Source: Arthrobotrys musiformis
Lineage: Eukaryota; Ascomycota; Orbiliomycetes; Orbiliales; Orbiliaceae
Length of the DNA stretch: 64,000 nt
NCBI GenBank assembly: GCA_036971715.1
Contig: JAVHJL010000004.1
Coordinates: 1-64,000, forward strand
Direction of reading: 5' to 3'
Shown in pieces: positions 34,021-45,449 of this stretch (position 1 is its first letter; each line of letters opens with the position of its first letter). The translations under genes were made by a program, and so were the position numbers. The notes beneath the pieces are model-generated. The model did no database searches. It was given only the letters and a program-made list of their open reading frames with translations, and was not told the origin of the DNA.

Positions 34021-34784
34021 CTTGTTTGGTATTATCGGGATTAGAAATGTGGTATTATGAGATGGCAACAGTATAGATGTATAAAATTGTGAGACGGTAG
34101 ACTGATTCGCCTTGAAGGAAGCAGATTATTGAGCTTATTGAAACTCAGATTGCTTGGTGATGGCGATAGAGAAGAAGACGATATTATTGGAGGCGCATTC
34201 GGTCGCCTTTTATGCTCACATTTCTCCTCTTTGCGATTAAACATGCCTCCAAGAACAACATGTCGTTGACATGTTAACGTTAAGTTTGCAGTTGTTGATG
34301 CCGCCGAAATTTGGTGTTGACGCTAAAAGCAAAATTCGTGATGTTGGAGATATTTCCAAGCATTGGGAATAACGTTGAAACCATTCTATACCCTAGCCAT
34401 TGTTGTATTGTAGTCTGACATATCGACAGGGTGCATCACAATTATAAGTAACCCTGTTGAACACTGCACCTTCAATATCAATGGCTGGTCGGTCTTGGCC
34501 GTGCGTTGTTTTGTTGTAAATTTAAGCTTTAGTATTTCGCCTTGCATGTTTGGAAATTCTAGCAGCCGCGACAGGCTATAAGTAGCTCAGCAACTGCGAC
34601 GAACTACCAAAAAAAGAATATTACCCCAGAATTTTTCCCGAAGCTGCTTTACCCGTCGGTTGAGTTACCGGCATATGCAAGGGTTTGCGCCGACTAAAGT
34701 TAGCTGCCTAGCAGCAGGTTCGGACCCTTCAAAGGGCATAACATTATGTCATGCCGTCTGTATACTAGTAGATCAATCGTTTGA

Positions 34785-34804
34785 ATTGATCAATATTGAT
34801 CAAT
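34785..34804. repeat. 20-bp perfect palindrome
   Basis: ATTGATCAATATTGATCAAT equals its own reverse complement. It lies inside a wider GATCAAT-rich patch (34771-34812). It could bind a dimeric factor or be chance in AT-rich DNA. Confidence 0.8.
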
Positions 34805-36285
34805 CGATCGAATTCTGCTTCCTGGGCGAATGAGCCCGAACCTCTTATTCTGCAAAGATCTGTAGCGTTTACCAACATTTGTCACATTTTTGCCGCGACC
34901 TCCTTCCAGAAATAGTGGCATTCAGCCCGCACTCCACCGCTTCGAAATTCACTCATATCCCGCTTCTAATTAGCAGTGTGTGCGTGTAGCGACGTCGGCG
35001 CCTCGGAGCCAGAGATTCTTAGGTTCGATTAACGTTAGGAGGCTTTAATAATATCGTTATATCAATATCACAGACATTTAGTTCTCTACCCGAGTTAGGA
35101 AATACAGATTGAAAGACTTTGTCTATCACGTTATCATTTCCTTAATTACAAACCGATAGGTAGCGATACCCCGGCATTCGCTGAACTCTCGCATTCCTTC
35201 AAGTTGCATGTGAAAGGGGTTGGTGCTTGAAGGATCCGCTTCTTTTACTTTAACGTTATCGAATTCAATTTGAGCCTCAATATCTCGAATACTACAAAAT
35301 CTCGCTAGGTTGCTACCATAACGTAACCGCAAATTCTACCCCTACAATTATAATCTCAGCTTCTTAATTTCCGGCGAAATATTCGCGCAAGCGCCCATGG
35401 ATAAAATGGAGAAGGGTCAATGGCTTTGAAGAAAACTCCGGTTTTTCCAGAGCTCTACTACCCCTACTACCCACTTCATATTAACGATTTAATTACGCAA
35501 GGTCATCGGGGCCAAAAGTGTGTTTCGTTTTTCTATTTGACTTTTTATAATCTGCCTGAGAGATAACCCGCTGGCCGCCTCTAATCTGTCGAAAAATAAG
35601 ATTAAAAGTTCCCCAGAAACGCGATGTAGCTATAGGGACAAAGTTTCAAAGACTCGCGATGACTATATATATAACGATAGACTAGTCGACTTTGAATAAA
35701 CAATTATAACATCCGCTCGACTCAATCGAGGCTCCCATATTCTTTATATCATTCCATAGATTCTTTTTTTGCATGTACTATACAGGGAGACATTTACATA
35801 TGATAGTCATGCTCGATTTATATATATAATTGAAGTTCCGACACCCGTACCCACCTGACCTCAGCTTCTGAATAAGTGACGACTCGAAGATTAAGTGGGT
35901 ACTAGGTTTCTCATATGGGGCTGAACCTATATAACTGAAGCGCTATCGACATACTAACATGCAATATAAAGCTCTTCAAGCTCATAACTAGATCCCTAAC
36001 ACACTTTATATTATAATACAGAAATAAAGGTTGATTACGTGAGTTGCTCACTGTCAATATTCTGGATTTTAACTTGTACGTGATGAAAATAATGATGTCG
36101 TTCCAGCCTTAAATACACAATGGGCATCTAGGTACCTAGGGTATCTGTCTATAGGCTTTCTTTTTCTTGATAAAGATCACAGCAGCTTAAATACTTTTGT
36201 CTTCTACCCGACCTCGAGGACATGTGTGTACGTAATCTCAAATTCACCGCGAGAACGATTTTCGAAGCTGGAATACCATAGGACA

Positions 36286-36301
36286 ATGATCATATGATCA
36301 T
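36286..36301. repeat. 16-bp perfect palindrome
   Basis: ATGATCATATGATCAT is self-complementary. It lies in the gene desert, with no gene close enough to suggest an operator. Confidence 0.75.
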
Positions 36302-39300
36302 GCAGGATCTGGCGTTGGGATTCATATAGAGATTTTGTATGCATCTACGTCCCCGTAATGAGATTTAAAACAGAACCCATGACACTGCCGGCAGCAGGGG
36401 GCCCCATCTGCTAACCAAAATAGCACAAGCCCGAGTTACTTTGTTCTTAATGCGGGTAGGCAGCCCTGGCGGGGCTCTAGCATGTTAACGTAGAGTCTAG
36501 AGATGACTCAGGCCTAATCGAAGTATAACCTCATACAAAATATGAGAGGATTTCTAACCGCTTGGAAAGGGGGGGTTCAAACCAGACTAAGCAGCAACTA
36601 ACGACAGCTTGGACACGGACATTGGTCATGATATTCCTCATCAAACCCCTTCCTCCGTTCAGCTGTGAGTCGACTCCCATGCCGACGAGCTCTACAAAAT
36701 TTAAGTTCTCATTCTATAGATCTAACACATATTTACATATGTCCGAAGATGCGGGTGCTCTGGCGACGAGGCAAAGGAGATCTACAAATTAACCACTTTA
36801 CACAGATATATGCCACTCCTGTGGTCTGGGTACGAGACAAGATAGATGCGTTGACGTCGGACTTACAGTTGACTTTGAGCGTCAGCCCTTTCTATGGACT
36901 CAAGGCCACGCGGGGCGACTCGCGTACCTACATACAAGCTAAAATAAGTACCCAAGCAACCAATATGGTATCAATCTAGCCATCAATCCATTCTACAGTT
37001 TTATGTATACGTATATAAGAATTTGAGAGCCGTGTAGTGCTGCTCTGCTGGTTGATTGCGCTAGCAATTGGATCACCTATCCCTTCGTTATCAGCGGTCA
37101 GGAATTTGCCAATTAAGAAGAATCCCAATATCTCGAGCGGGCGGAGTACTTGGAAAGAGTGAAGGGCTTATGCTTAGACTAGACTAGGACCTGGGTAAGC
37201 AGCCGCACTATTGCAGATAGGAGTTGTACTCGAGTTGGGTTCCTGGTACGGCTTCGACAAGGGAACTTAAGTTGATTAAATAGGCGTATTTGGATATTTG
37301 GGTAAGCGAGAGTTGGCTTGACGCTCGGCCAAAGGGGAGATCAGAGGTTTAAGTTGGTAGTTTTTGCAGGCTAGAAAAACCGGGTAGAATTTCATCCAGA
37401 AATTAGGTAACATTTTAGAGTTTAACAGGCATCGCCCTTGTTGGTGAACGGGGCCCGGTACCTTGATCTCCATCTAATCGATCAAAAAATATGATGTATG
37501 CACGCGCAGGAAAAGCTATCGCATGCCCATGCCGGCCAGGAAGGACCACCCACCTAAGTATTTATATATATACTCCTAGGACCTAACTTAATTCCGGGGG
37601 TTCCACAAGTGCGGCATGGGCCAAAGGATTCCTAGTATAGTACTAGTTCATGTAAGCCACTAGCTAGCAGAGGAAAATCAAGGTTATCTTGCAGGCGCAA
37701 TGTAGACGACTATGTGCTGAAGTGGCCAATCGACATGCTATTTTAGCTACCCCAGCGCTATCCATCTCTCCAGTGTCTTACCTCCGGCATGCACGAGCAG
37801 GGTGTCTGATAGACAGGCAGTGCATGGTATTTCGTGGGACGGGCGATCACCTCCACCGCGCGGGACGCCAAAATCTTTCGTCGACTTTAGCCATTTAAAA
37901 GCCAATATGTGTATATATGAAGAAGGTTAAACGCGGCTTTTTGCTTTTCCATATTGAGAGAGCTAATGTGAAAGGGGAATGGATCCTCGAGAGTGGCACG
38001 AGAATGACAAGGAAATACTTGAAATCCGACTTTGATCGGGAAGAACCGATATCGTAACGGTTCGATGGGGCCCAAATTCTTCCTTATATCCAGAATGGGC
38101 GAGGGGGTAACGGTTTTAGCGTCGAAGCTAGCTAGCTTCCGGATGCATGTCTATGGAGATAAAGAATATTCAATAGCGACTTAAATTCTTCAATAACGCT
38201 ATGGGACACCCCACATTGTAATTCGTGAAACATGTATTCGCCGCAAACAACGTCTCAATATCTTGAGCGTCGATATCACATTCAAGTGAATATAGATACC
38301 GTGTGTGCGTGCAGAGATGCATTATAATATGTACGTGCTGTGTATATGTTCGGTCGCAATCAGCGGGCGGATTCCAACAATCATCGTGCGGATTCCAACA
38401 ATCCGCTAGCGAACATGCGTTGCCGGGAAACCGTACCAAAAGGAACGGCAGACCTGAATCACCGAAGCGAGAACATGGCGGCAGGGGTGGTTTGGTAGTG
38501 GGAATCGAATTTTGGTTTTCGAATTGATGCGATGCAACGATAACTTTTTTTCTCCGACCCCGGTCAACACCGAAAATGGGCTCCGGGTTCGCAAGGTTCA
38601 ATTCACTGTCAATATCATCAATATCATACGCGTATACGCTCGCGGGTCTGTCAGGACAATCGGGATCCGAATTTTCCCAACGAGAACATGATATGATACA
38701 TGCTTCGCCCCCCAGGCCCAAGAAGACCAAGAAGCTTGGCCCGTAAGATCCTGTGGGGTGCAAATCGTTACCGACTTGTGCCGAAGCTGGAAGACAAGGG
38801 TACCCCGCAAAAACTTCCCGCTTCTGCTTCTCGTCGCGTTCTCGACGACCATGGCTCGGAGCATCTCGACCAATGGCCTGGTGTCTGCTCCGTCGGTTTC
38901 GTTCCAGCGGCTAACTCGTCTCGACCGGGCTGCTTCTGTCCGTCGTTCCACTAACCAGATATAGCTGACGAACCCGCAGCTTCACTCGCACGAAGGGATT
39001 CTGAAAACAACCTAAAGATAAACGGATACGTGTAAGCCGCTAGCTTCCTTTCTCCCATTGCATGTTCCCTTCGTCCACTGACGCGCAACCCCAATAGTTT
39101 CGAGATAAGATTGGGTCCCGCGTCCGTGCTGTTTTGCGGGGTACAGCTCTCTCAAAGCTTGTCTCGCGAGCCCCTCACAATTCTGAAACTCTATTTCTGG
39201 GGTTTCGCCGAACTAGGTAAATCGGTAGCTAGCTATCCCAATGACATCAATAGCATTTTGTGGGGTAGCGATTACGCATCGAGACCGAGTCCAGGAGCGG

Positions 39301-39350
39301 CTTCTCATTCTTTCCCTCGGTCCTTCTCGATCCTTGTACCCGATAAAGCA

Positions 39351-39486
39351 TATATAGTTCCCTTCTCTCCCCCCAAACTGACTTCCAATTCATCAATTCA
39401 ATCATTCAATCAACTACTCAATACCCTAAATCAACACCCGCTCATACCAACCTGGACATCATCTCAATCCTACCACAATACGAAAA
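39351..39486 (+). promoter_or_regulatory. TATA box and CT-rich leader of the alcohol dehydrogenase gene
   Basis: TATATAG at 39351 is followed by a pyrimidine-rich leader (CCTTCTCTCCCCCC, then repeated TCAATTCA-like units) up to the ATG at 39487 in the context AAAAATGGCT. CT-rich blocks downstream of TATA are typical of strongly expressed fungal genes. Confidence 0.6.
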
Positions 39487-40658
39487 ATGGCTAGCATCCC
39501 AACCGAACAGTGGGCACAAGTTGTCGAGAAGACCGGAGGACGTAAGTTTCGATTCGTCTCTCGCCCAAATTTGCCACACACCTGACCCTTGATGTTTTTT
39601 ATAGCATGCGTCTACAAGAAAATCCCAGTCCCAAAGCCAGGTCCAGATGAGGTCCTCATTAACATCAAGTACTCCGGCGTCTGTCACACCGATCTCCATG
39701 CCATGATGGGTGATTGGCCACTGGCCACCAAGATGCCATTGGTCGGCGGCCATGAGGGTGCTGGTGTCATCGTCGCCGTCGGTGACCTTGTCAAGGATCT
39801 CAAGGTTGGTGATTTGGCAGGTATCAAGTGGTTGAACGGCAGCTGCATGTCTTGCAGCTATTGCCGCCAGGCCGATGAGCCACTCTGCGGAACTCCAGAC
39901 CTCTCCGGGTAGGTTTCTCCCCCTCGGCCCTCCCGTTTTGAAAGTCGCTAACAGGTTGTAGATATACCGTTGACGGTACCTTCCAAGAATATGCCATCGG
40001 CAAGGCCGCCCACGTCGCTCGTATCCCACAAGGCACAGATCTCCAGGCCGTCGCCCCAGTTCTCTGTGCAGGTATCACCGTTTACAAGGGTCTCAAAGAG
40101 TCCGGCATCAAGCCTGGCCAGTACATCGCCATCGTCGGTGCCGGCGGTGGTCTCGGTTCTCTCGCTCTCCAATACGCCAAGGCTATGGGACTGCACGCCA
40201 TTGCTATCGACGGCGGCGCTGAGAAAAAACAACTCTGCAACGACGCTGGTGCCGTCGCATATGTTGACTTCATGACCAGCAAGGACTTGGTTGAGGAAGT
40301 CAAGGCCGCTACCCCAGATGGCCTCGGACCCCACGCTGTTCTCCTCCTTGCCGTCACCGAAAGGCCCTTCCAACAAGCCACTCAATACGTCCGCGCCCGC
40401 GGTACCGTCGTCTGCATCGGCCTCCCAGCCAACGCATTCCTCAAGGCTAGCGTCTTCGATACTGTCACACGCATGATCAACATCAAGGGAAGCTACGTCG
40501 GAAACCGACAAGATACCGCTGAAGCCATTGAATTCTTCAGCAGAGGGCTTATTAAGGCTCCATTCAAGGTCGTTGGCCTCAGCCAACTGAATGACATTTA
40601 CAAGTTGATGCATGAGGGTAAAATCGCAGGTCGCTATGTCGTCGACACAACTAAATAA
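39487..40658 (+). CDS. Zinc-dependent alcohol dehydrogenase (ADH1-type)
   Basis: A cytosolic NAD-dependent alcohol dehydrogenase interconverting ethanol and acetaldehyde. Three exons (39487-39541, 39605-39908, 39962-40658) give 351 aa. The catalytic-zinc ligands are visible in GVCHTDLH and GGHEGAG. The structural zinc Cys cluster is in SCMSCSYCRQADEPLC. The cofactor fold is GAGGGLGSLA. The C-terminus is GRYVVDTTK, as in the yeast-type tetrameric enzymes. Exon junctions restore the family sequences TGGPCVYKKIP and DLSGYTVDGTFQEY. Codon choice is strongly biased to C-ending codons and the leader is CT-rich, both signs of high expression, unlike the surrounding genes. Confidence 0.97.
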
Positions 40659-41634
40659 ATGTATACCAAAATATCAATCTCGCTTTTCAAGAAAAGTTGA
40701 TTGTAGTCTAGCTTGTTCTATACCTTCACCTGTATTTTAGTGGCATATAATTACATCTAGCCAACTCCTCACCCAAACAAACTTCAACTTACCCGGCGGG
40801 ATCATATCAACATTCAATCAAGTGACGGCATTGCCAGTACCGATATCACCCAGCCTTCATCAGACAGAAAATACGCAGCATTGACGTAATTTAATTTAAT
40901 TGGCGCTGAGGCGATGAGAAATGCCACACGAGCAACGCAAAGTGCTATCTGGACTTTGGCCGATGATGGGTTGACGAACCCCATATACATAGGTATTTGT
41001 CTCGTTGCGGGGCACCACAACTGTGCATATATACCTACATACCTACCATAAAGAAGTTCCGCAAAAATAGAATCTGGATCGAAATGACTTAAAAAAATCT
41101 ATAGCAGACCTAAGGAGCTTGGTCTAACTAAAATAAATCGACTTGCGCTTGCACCTTCCACATCAACTCATAAGCCTACCAGTTACCCGGCCGTACGATA
41201 CATATAGGGAATTTCTAAGTCTGCCAGTAAGGGGAGTAATTGTGACGAAAATAGTCCTATAAATACCTATACTTTAAACGATTTAGGGGTATTATATGTA
41301 TACAGTTTTGTGCTGAAGCTTCTAACATCTCTACATATAGAGCTTTGAGAGCCGGCTATGCCTATAAGCCTCGCAACATGTACATATAAAGTAAATACAT
41401 ATATACCCCCATAACCCAGCGACTAAGCTGGGGACTATAATGGTTAAATTACAAAATAGTGATATGCGATGAAGCGATACATTTACGCAGGCCCAGGAAT
41501 ATAACGATCGATCAGTCGAAGGGAAAATGAAAACTGAATGGTGAGGGTTTAAATTAGCCCCCCTTGGCTGAGGGTTTGGTATTGTACTATACAGCAATAT
41601 CGTAGCTAGAGCTGAGCTAGGGCTGCAGCTCAAT
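40659..41634. other. Intergenic, no gene seen
   Basis: AT-rich 3' flanks of two converging genes (the alcohol dehydrogenase and the small secreted protein). No reading frame supported. Confidence 0.45.
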
Positions 41635-42027
41635 TCAAAAGATGTTTCCAATGTTTATTGGCTGGCTGGCGGTGTTGACGCCGTATGCGATGGAATTCTG
41701 GAGAGTAGATAGGGCGAGCCGGAAAGCTTCTGTTATTATAACGCTCGGATTCGCCGGGTGGTGGAGGAACTGATAGGCTGCGTCTCCGACATCAATCGCA
41801 ACCCTATCGGCCAAAACCCCGGACTCGGGAACAAAGCCGTTATCTGTATCGAAGGGCTTTTTCCAGGAGAGCTACATTTTCAAGTTAGTGCTTTTGACTC
41901 GCAATAAAGGCTTTGGGAGGCATCGGATTCCCACCTCGTTGACGGCACCCGGGTTGATGATGACAGGGGCAGCGGTGCAAAAGTGCAAGAGAGAGGCGGC
42001 AAGGAACAATTGACGGAGTGCTGGCAT
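41635..42027 (-). CDS. Small secreted protein, 109 aa, unknown family
   Basis: Two short exons (42027-41935 and 41871-41635) join in phase 0 across a 63-nt intron (GTGGGA...AAATGTAG, with a CACTAACTTG branch site), giving 109 aa. The first exon encodes a clear signal peptide, hydrophobic QLFLAASLLHFCTAAP. The mature part has no cysteine and is moderately acidic: FDTDNGFVPESGVLADRV, then a helical ITEAFRLALSTLQNSIAYG and an end GNIF. No known domain. Small cysteine-free secreted proteins in fungi include apoplastic and effector-like proteins, but that role is only inference. Exons are too short to be noticed by ORF length. Confidence 0.72.
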
Positions 42028-42831
42028 TGTGTAAAACTGTTATATTCGCAGATGAAACAAAAGTGTCTGATATACGCAGGCTGAAAAAGAGTGTATATGG
42101 TCAGGGAGTCTTGGTATTATGCCTTGTAGCTTTGATCCGGGATTGGTTAAGATTTTCAGACTGGACATGGGATTTGACTTTATATATGCACAAATATTGG
42201 CGATATACACATCTTTTGTCATTGTAACGATCATATTCACATGCATGTCCACGCGAGAATGGTGAGAGTACATGGGGCCCGGGGCTAGCGGATGAAGGAA
42301 ATATTCCTGAAGTATTTTCCCCGAGCGGCCACACAAGAATTGAGGTTGAAATTGAATACTTTGTTCCAGAATCCAATAATACAACAATGTTACTCTCTTA
42401 AAATAAACTTGCACCGCATAAAGAGTGTCTTTTGTCAACTTGATGCTTGATTTTGGACTATTTCAATTGTTTTGCAGCTCGAGCCATGAAATGAAGGTTG
42501 ACTGCCCCTGGCATACCACACGTGAATAGAATCTCCAATTTCTCAATTTGGAGGATATTAATAGAAACTTGGGGTTAACTTAATTTATAATACAAAGAAA
42601 TGGAAGAATTGGCTTCAAATTCCCGGGAAATCGGGATGTATTCGTAACATATGCATAATCCCAGCAAGAGGGGGGAATCGCAAGACAATAAAATGTAAAA
42701 AGCGCCAGCACCAATACACCGTGCAGAAAGATAGAACGCCAGTAGCCTAGAAACCTAAACTCCTAATAATATTACAATATCCTCTTTGAAACTGGAGAGG
42801 GGCCTCGATGCGAGTATGTCGAAAATTTCCG
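42028..42831. other. Intergenic, no gene seen
   Basis: Promoter side of the small secreted protein gene and 3' flank of the SEC14-like gene. No gene found on either strand. Confidence 0.4.
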
Positions 42832-43927
42832 CTATCTTCTTTTACCATTCTCAGTTCCCGAAACAACAATGTTCTGCTTCCCGTCCGAGTCCTTCCAATG
42901 CAATGAGCCAGTCGTGAACGGGAGGTCGTTACAACCCGCATCGACGAGAAGAGTTCGCAACTCCTGATCTAATTCAGGCGCATCTCCAAATTTCCAATCC
43001 AAATTCCCTCCGTACTTTTTAGGGATATTTTCCAGGTCAATGTGCTCTTTCAAGGTGGAGGTGATGTTATCTGGAGTGAGAAAAAATATCTTAGATGTGG
43101 TTGCTGCGTCAAACCATCCTTTCGCCCAATCCCAAATCTTCGTAAACCCGCTTGGGGCTCCAATAACAAAGACTTTCTCAAGAGCTTCAGGATAGTAGCT
43201 TTGAGCAAGCGTGCTCGCATCTTTCAAGTGGTTTCTGAGGGCCCAAAATTGGCCAAACCCCAGACCAGTTATGTCCACAATATTTACGGTTGTCTCAATT
43301 GGCGCCTCTGGGTTTGGGCGGGTTTTTATGGAAGAGCAAAGAGGCACAACAAAATTTGTGGAGTGTTCGGCAATGACAATAAGGCGCTGGGTCGTGGTGG
43401 GAAGGCCGCTTTTTGTGCCTTTAGCTCCCGATTTGGCGGATTGATAGTATAAGTTCATTTTACGGTTGTCCAAAGCGCCGACTTCGTAAAGTTGTATTGG
43501 AACGCCATTCTTGTCCCGTCTCCCAGTCCATTGTGGATACTAATGAGAGTTAAGAATGAGGTAAGCCGGAGTCCGTAAGGACTAAAGAAGCAGCGTAACA
43601 GCACAATAAAGTACTTACATATTTTCGTGTCTCCTCAAACTCTTTTACGTCGAAGTCGTTGTAGATGTCATCTACAGCACCGCCCTTCCGCCACCTGTCT
43701 GTTGTTTCAAATTGCCGGAGAGCAGCTGCCAAATTGAAGCGACCAGCTCTCAGAAACTTGAGGAGATAGGCATCTTCGTGGGTTGCTGGGATGGATTTTT
43801 TCTCGTCGATAATGACTTCGGGGTTGTAGAGTTGTTTGTCTGATAAGAGAACTTTAAAGTCGATAAGCGCCGATGCCTGCTCGTCGCTGAGGTGGCCAAG
43901 CCTGCCAACCAGTCGAATGTTTTCCAT
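42832..43927 (-). CDS. SEC14-like CRAL-TRIO lipid-transfer protein
   Basis: A cytosolic phosphatidylinositol/phosphatidylcholine transfer protein type. Two exons (43927-43619, 43539-42832) join in phase 0 (GTAAGT...CATTAG), giving 338 aa. The N-terminal CRAL-TRIO-N region shows DAYLLKFLRAGRFNLAAAL and TDRWRKGGAVDDI. The lipid-binding domain begins YPQWTGRRDKNGVPIQLYEVG and contains VNIVDITGLGFGQFWAL, QSYYPEALEKVFVIGAPSGF and IPKKYGGNLDWKFGD, the canonical order. The exon junction sits exactly where the domain needs YPQ after TRKY. It has a short basic C-terminus and no membrane segment. Confidence 0.94.
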
Positions 43928-43946
43928 ATTAGGATATAATTATTTG

Positions 43947-44464
43947 TTAAATGGAGAATGGATGTCGATGGGGCAGTTGTATGGATGTCCTTTTATGCCT
44001 TCTGTAATTAATTACAATAGTCGGAAAATCTCTTTCGAGAAGTCTTGTCGACGAGGGCCATGCATCCTTTATATGCTTTCCTGACTTCGAGGATGTTTCG
44101 GATTCAGGGGGCTGAGTCGAATTGCTGCCGTTTGGCGCGGGGAGATCAACGATGCAGCTAGCCAGTACGCCAGCCGATACATTTGTTGGACCAAACGCTA
44201 TTTCCAATGAATCGAATTTGAAACCGATTTGTGTTTCTCGCTGTATCGGAGCCCTGAAGGCACCCTGCTGACGCCAAGAACACCCGAGCTTGTCGTCATC
44301 GCCCCCAGTTATTTGGCTTTCGATGGTGGCGGGGCCAAAGGATCGGTTATCGTAGATTGGCCTGTCGTTTGAGACTTTTGTCAGCACGATGCATATTCTC
44401 AATCAAGGTGGTTGCAGGCTTACACATATTTGCAACTACTCGAGCCAATATTTATATCCAGCAT
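43947..44464 (-). CDS. Doubtful 151-aa ORF just upstream of the SEC14-like gene
   Basis: A minus-strand frame can be completed with two exons (44464-44424, 44361-43947) and a 62-nt intron with good signals: GTAAGC donor, CTGAC branch site, GACAG acceptor. This gives 151 aa. Segments such as IYDNRSFGPATIESQITGG and KLGCSWRQQGAFRAP look protein-like, but I recognise no family and there is no signal peptide. The stop codon lies only 19 bases before the SEC14-like ATG on the same strand, leaving no room for a terminator and promoter. The 3' part may therefore be non-coding, or the true gene may splice elsewhere. Confidence 0.35.
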
Positions 44465-45449
44465 TTCGATATAGTAAATACTATACCTATATACCCTCCT
44501 AAGTAGTCCATGACGTCTAGTTGATTGAAGTTTTCATCACACAACACAACAGAACACAAAGAGAATATGGTACGTATACACAGGTGTAGGCATCGACAAG
44601 TTGGCAATTGAGTTGCTTCGCGGCTTTGAAGAAAATTTAGCATATGGTCTTCATAGGGATACAGAATGTCCACCAAATAGACCGGATAATAGACAAAGCT
44701 AGGAATGTTAGGGTGACCAAGAAGCAGTCAATTTGTTTATGCACAAGCTTCCAATATATATATAATATACGAAATCGTGACGTCTGAAGCACGCGGCCCA
44801 ATATCCCTAGTGGCAGCCGCCAGACATTTCTTCGCGAGTCTGTAACAGTACGGCCATGGGGCGGGGTATAATGGCACTGTAGTATAAGAAATAAGAGGCG
44901 GACACTTCGGGTGCGACCAAAACTTTGGACGTGACTCGAACTCAGACTTTGAAACGGTCGTCAGCAGAACCAATGTCTTAACGTCCGAAACTCTCGAGAA
45001 CACACCAATAGCGCTTTTTAGACTAGACCTTGATGTGAAATCTTCAACAATTTAATTATCAATCTAGGCTCCAGAGCCAACCGCGATAAATCTTCAACTT
45101 GCTGCCTTCATCCTTAAAATACCGAGCTCTAGCTTGTATGTCGATATTAATGCGGTGTACAGAATATTAATGGCGAAGCTAGGCCGGTCTGCCCACCTCG
45201 GATCCAGGCTAGCCCAAGCATGGCTAGTGGGTAACTTTGCCACACGCATTGCGACAACTAGATCAACTCTTGGAACCAACGACGGATATTTACGACAGGT
45301 TACTCTCGTGCTTACAGCCATTTAATTATAATAGTTACATGTGGTATATGACATTGATACGAATCAAAACAACGAAACAACAATAGACCTCGAGTACTTA
45401 AACTGTACCGCTGAACCGAACTCCAATAGGAAAATGTTACCATACATCT
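44465..45449. other. Intergenic, no gene seen
   Basis: AT-rich with overlapping short frames and no family signal. It contains the 3' flank of the sedolisin gene. Confidence 0.4.

Larger units (their letters stand above)
34021..39486. other. 5.4-kb gene desert
   Basis: No gene was supported across this stretch. It is AT-rich with many TATATA tracts and two short perfect palindromes (listed separately). At 38170-38925 the minus strand is open for about 250 codons and is more GC-rich, but lacks a usable ATG and any family signal. A direct repeat GCGGATTCCAACAATC occurs twice near 38368-38402. The last 150 bp is the promoter of the alcohol dehydrogenase gene. The desert might be a decayed repeat or heterochromatic island. 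Confidence 0.5.

Noticed and set aside
38170..38925. ~250-codon open minus-strand frame
   Set aside because: No usable ATG, no clear splice signals that add one, and no family resemblance.
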